15,019 nucleotides of DNA. Source: Clostridiales bacterium. GTDB taxonomy: Bacteria; Bacillota_A; Clostridia; Christensenellales; Borkfalkiaceae. Of this stretch, positions 14,372 to 15,019 are shown one piece after another (positions within the stretch are counted from its first letter, which is position 1; the number at the start of each line of letters is the position of its first letter). The stretch is taken from contig SVHQ01000022.1 of NCBI GenBank assembly GCA_015055785.1, forward strand, positions 1 to 15,019, read 5' to 3'. Under the pieces are notes generated by a model, which did no database searches, had not been told where the DNA came from, and saw only the letters and a program-made list of their open reading frames with translations. The position numbers and the translations under genes are program-made.

Positions 14372-15019
14372 TTATACTCCCCAAGAATTCCACAAAACAT
14401 CTATTTCGTACCATTCGCTCCAACGAGTAAAGCCAAGTTTTGATGCGTCTTCTTTAAAGGACTGTAGCATTTCCCATAATTCATCTTGGCTATACGATTC
14501 CGAATGAATTGCAATCAATGCATACCGTATCGCAATACTTTCCGCATTGATTCGTTTAGACAAATTATTGTAACGATTGGGTTTCGTCGTTTTCAAGCTT
14601 TCAATGCTTTCATACGCATCTTCGATATATCCCTGCCATTCCGTCAATTTTTCAAGCGGATAGTGCCGACTCGTATTCTCATCGAAATAGATACCGCCAT
14701 CATAATCTTGCTCAGTCTTTATCTTTCCCAACCAATTTATAAAGCTGTCGTAATACGCGCGCATATCCTGTGCCGCCTCTCCAAACCACGTTTTAAAGAA
14801 TCTATCCGTAAATCCTTTTACGTCCGTATCTGCATCCCACATCAGTTGATAATTCAATGCGACCTTCAGTGAATCGAACGCAGTGCGATTTGAATTCGAA
14901 TAAATTTGCCCTTGATTGAACATATACTTCACATTAAACTCGTTCAGGTATTTGTAAAGGTCAGGCAATGCGTTAAACGAATCGTACCACATCAAATAAT
15001 TATTAAAATTCGTGTCATA
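14372..15019 (-). CDS. DUF4838 domain protein, C-terminal part, 5' end beyond window; tandem paralogue of the next gene
   Basis: The frame is open to the right edge without a valid upstream start, giving 215 residues. The sequence aligns end to end with residues of about 411-623 of the adjacent DUF4838 lipoprotein: YDTNFNNY against YDTNFAEY, MFNQGQIYSNSN against VFNQGQLYSGSN, LNYQLMWDAD against LNYKLMWDVD, GYIEDAYESI and TTKPNRYNNL almost unchanged, and the same WGV ending. It diverges most around the segment IKTEQDYDGGIYF, where the neighbour has IQNGYSAGFFGG. A signal peptide cannot be seen because the N-terminus is missing, but the close similarity makes an exported lipoprotein likely. Confidence 0.85.
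   Translation of the reverse strand, partial: YDTNFNNYLMWYDSFNALPDLYKYLNEFNVKYMFNQGQIYSNSNRTAFDSLKVALNYQLMWDADTDVKGFTDRFFKTWFGEAAQDMRAYYDSFINWLGKIKTEQDYDGGIYFDENTSRHYPLEKLTEWQGYIEDAYESIESLKTTKPNRYNNLSKRINAESIAIRYALIAIHSESYSQDELWEMLQSFKEDASKLGFTRWSEWYEIDVLWNSWGV

Overview
The window is one block of genes that all read right to left on the minus strand, with short gaps and strong purine-rich ribosome binding sites. Clostridial-style lipoprotein leaders, AGGAG-type ribosome sites, moderately AT-rich DNA and a CxxC/His-rich surface-protein element point to an anaerobic Bacillota (Clostridia-like), probably from a gut or rumen type habitat. This assignment is inference; there is no rRNA or housekeeping marker here.

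In transcription order, from the right edge: (1) the C-terminal part of a DUF4838 protein, cut by the window edge; (2) a complete DUF4838 lipoprotein, a tandem paralogue of the first; (3) a 128-bp AT-rich gap with a 12-nt tandem repeat; (4) a 1611-residue modular lipoprotein with a metal-dependent type I phosphodiesterase/nucleotide pyrophosphatase domain and seven repeated beta-rich modules of two types; (5) a 133-bp gap with two inverted repeats, one a 16-bp stem; (6) a Gfo/Idh/MocA oxidoreductase; (7) a DUF4838 protein without a signal peptide; (8) a cytoplasmic GH38 alpha-mannosidase; (9) the N-terminal 370 residues of a GH127/DUF1680 protein, cut by the left edge.

Read together this is a glycan-breakdown locus with two compartments. 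The exported lipoproteins (DUF4838 paralogues and the large phosphodiesterase with putative binding modules) would act on a glycan at the cell surface. The cytoplasmic DUF4838, GH38, GH127 and oxidoreductase would finish imported oligosaccharides. No transporter or regulator lies in the window; they would be expected beyond its edges. The pairing of an alpha-mannosidase with a surface phosphodiesterase suggests a phosphate-bearing, mannose-containing glycan, but the substrate is not shown by the sequence.

The most unusual item is the giant lipoprotein, whose repeated modules I do not recognise as named domains. The three DUF4838 proteins, with a shared Asp-Asn plus CxCxxC motif, come next. 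No mobile element, CRISPR array, tRNA or rRNA was seen.
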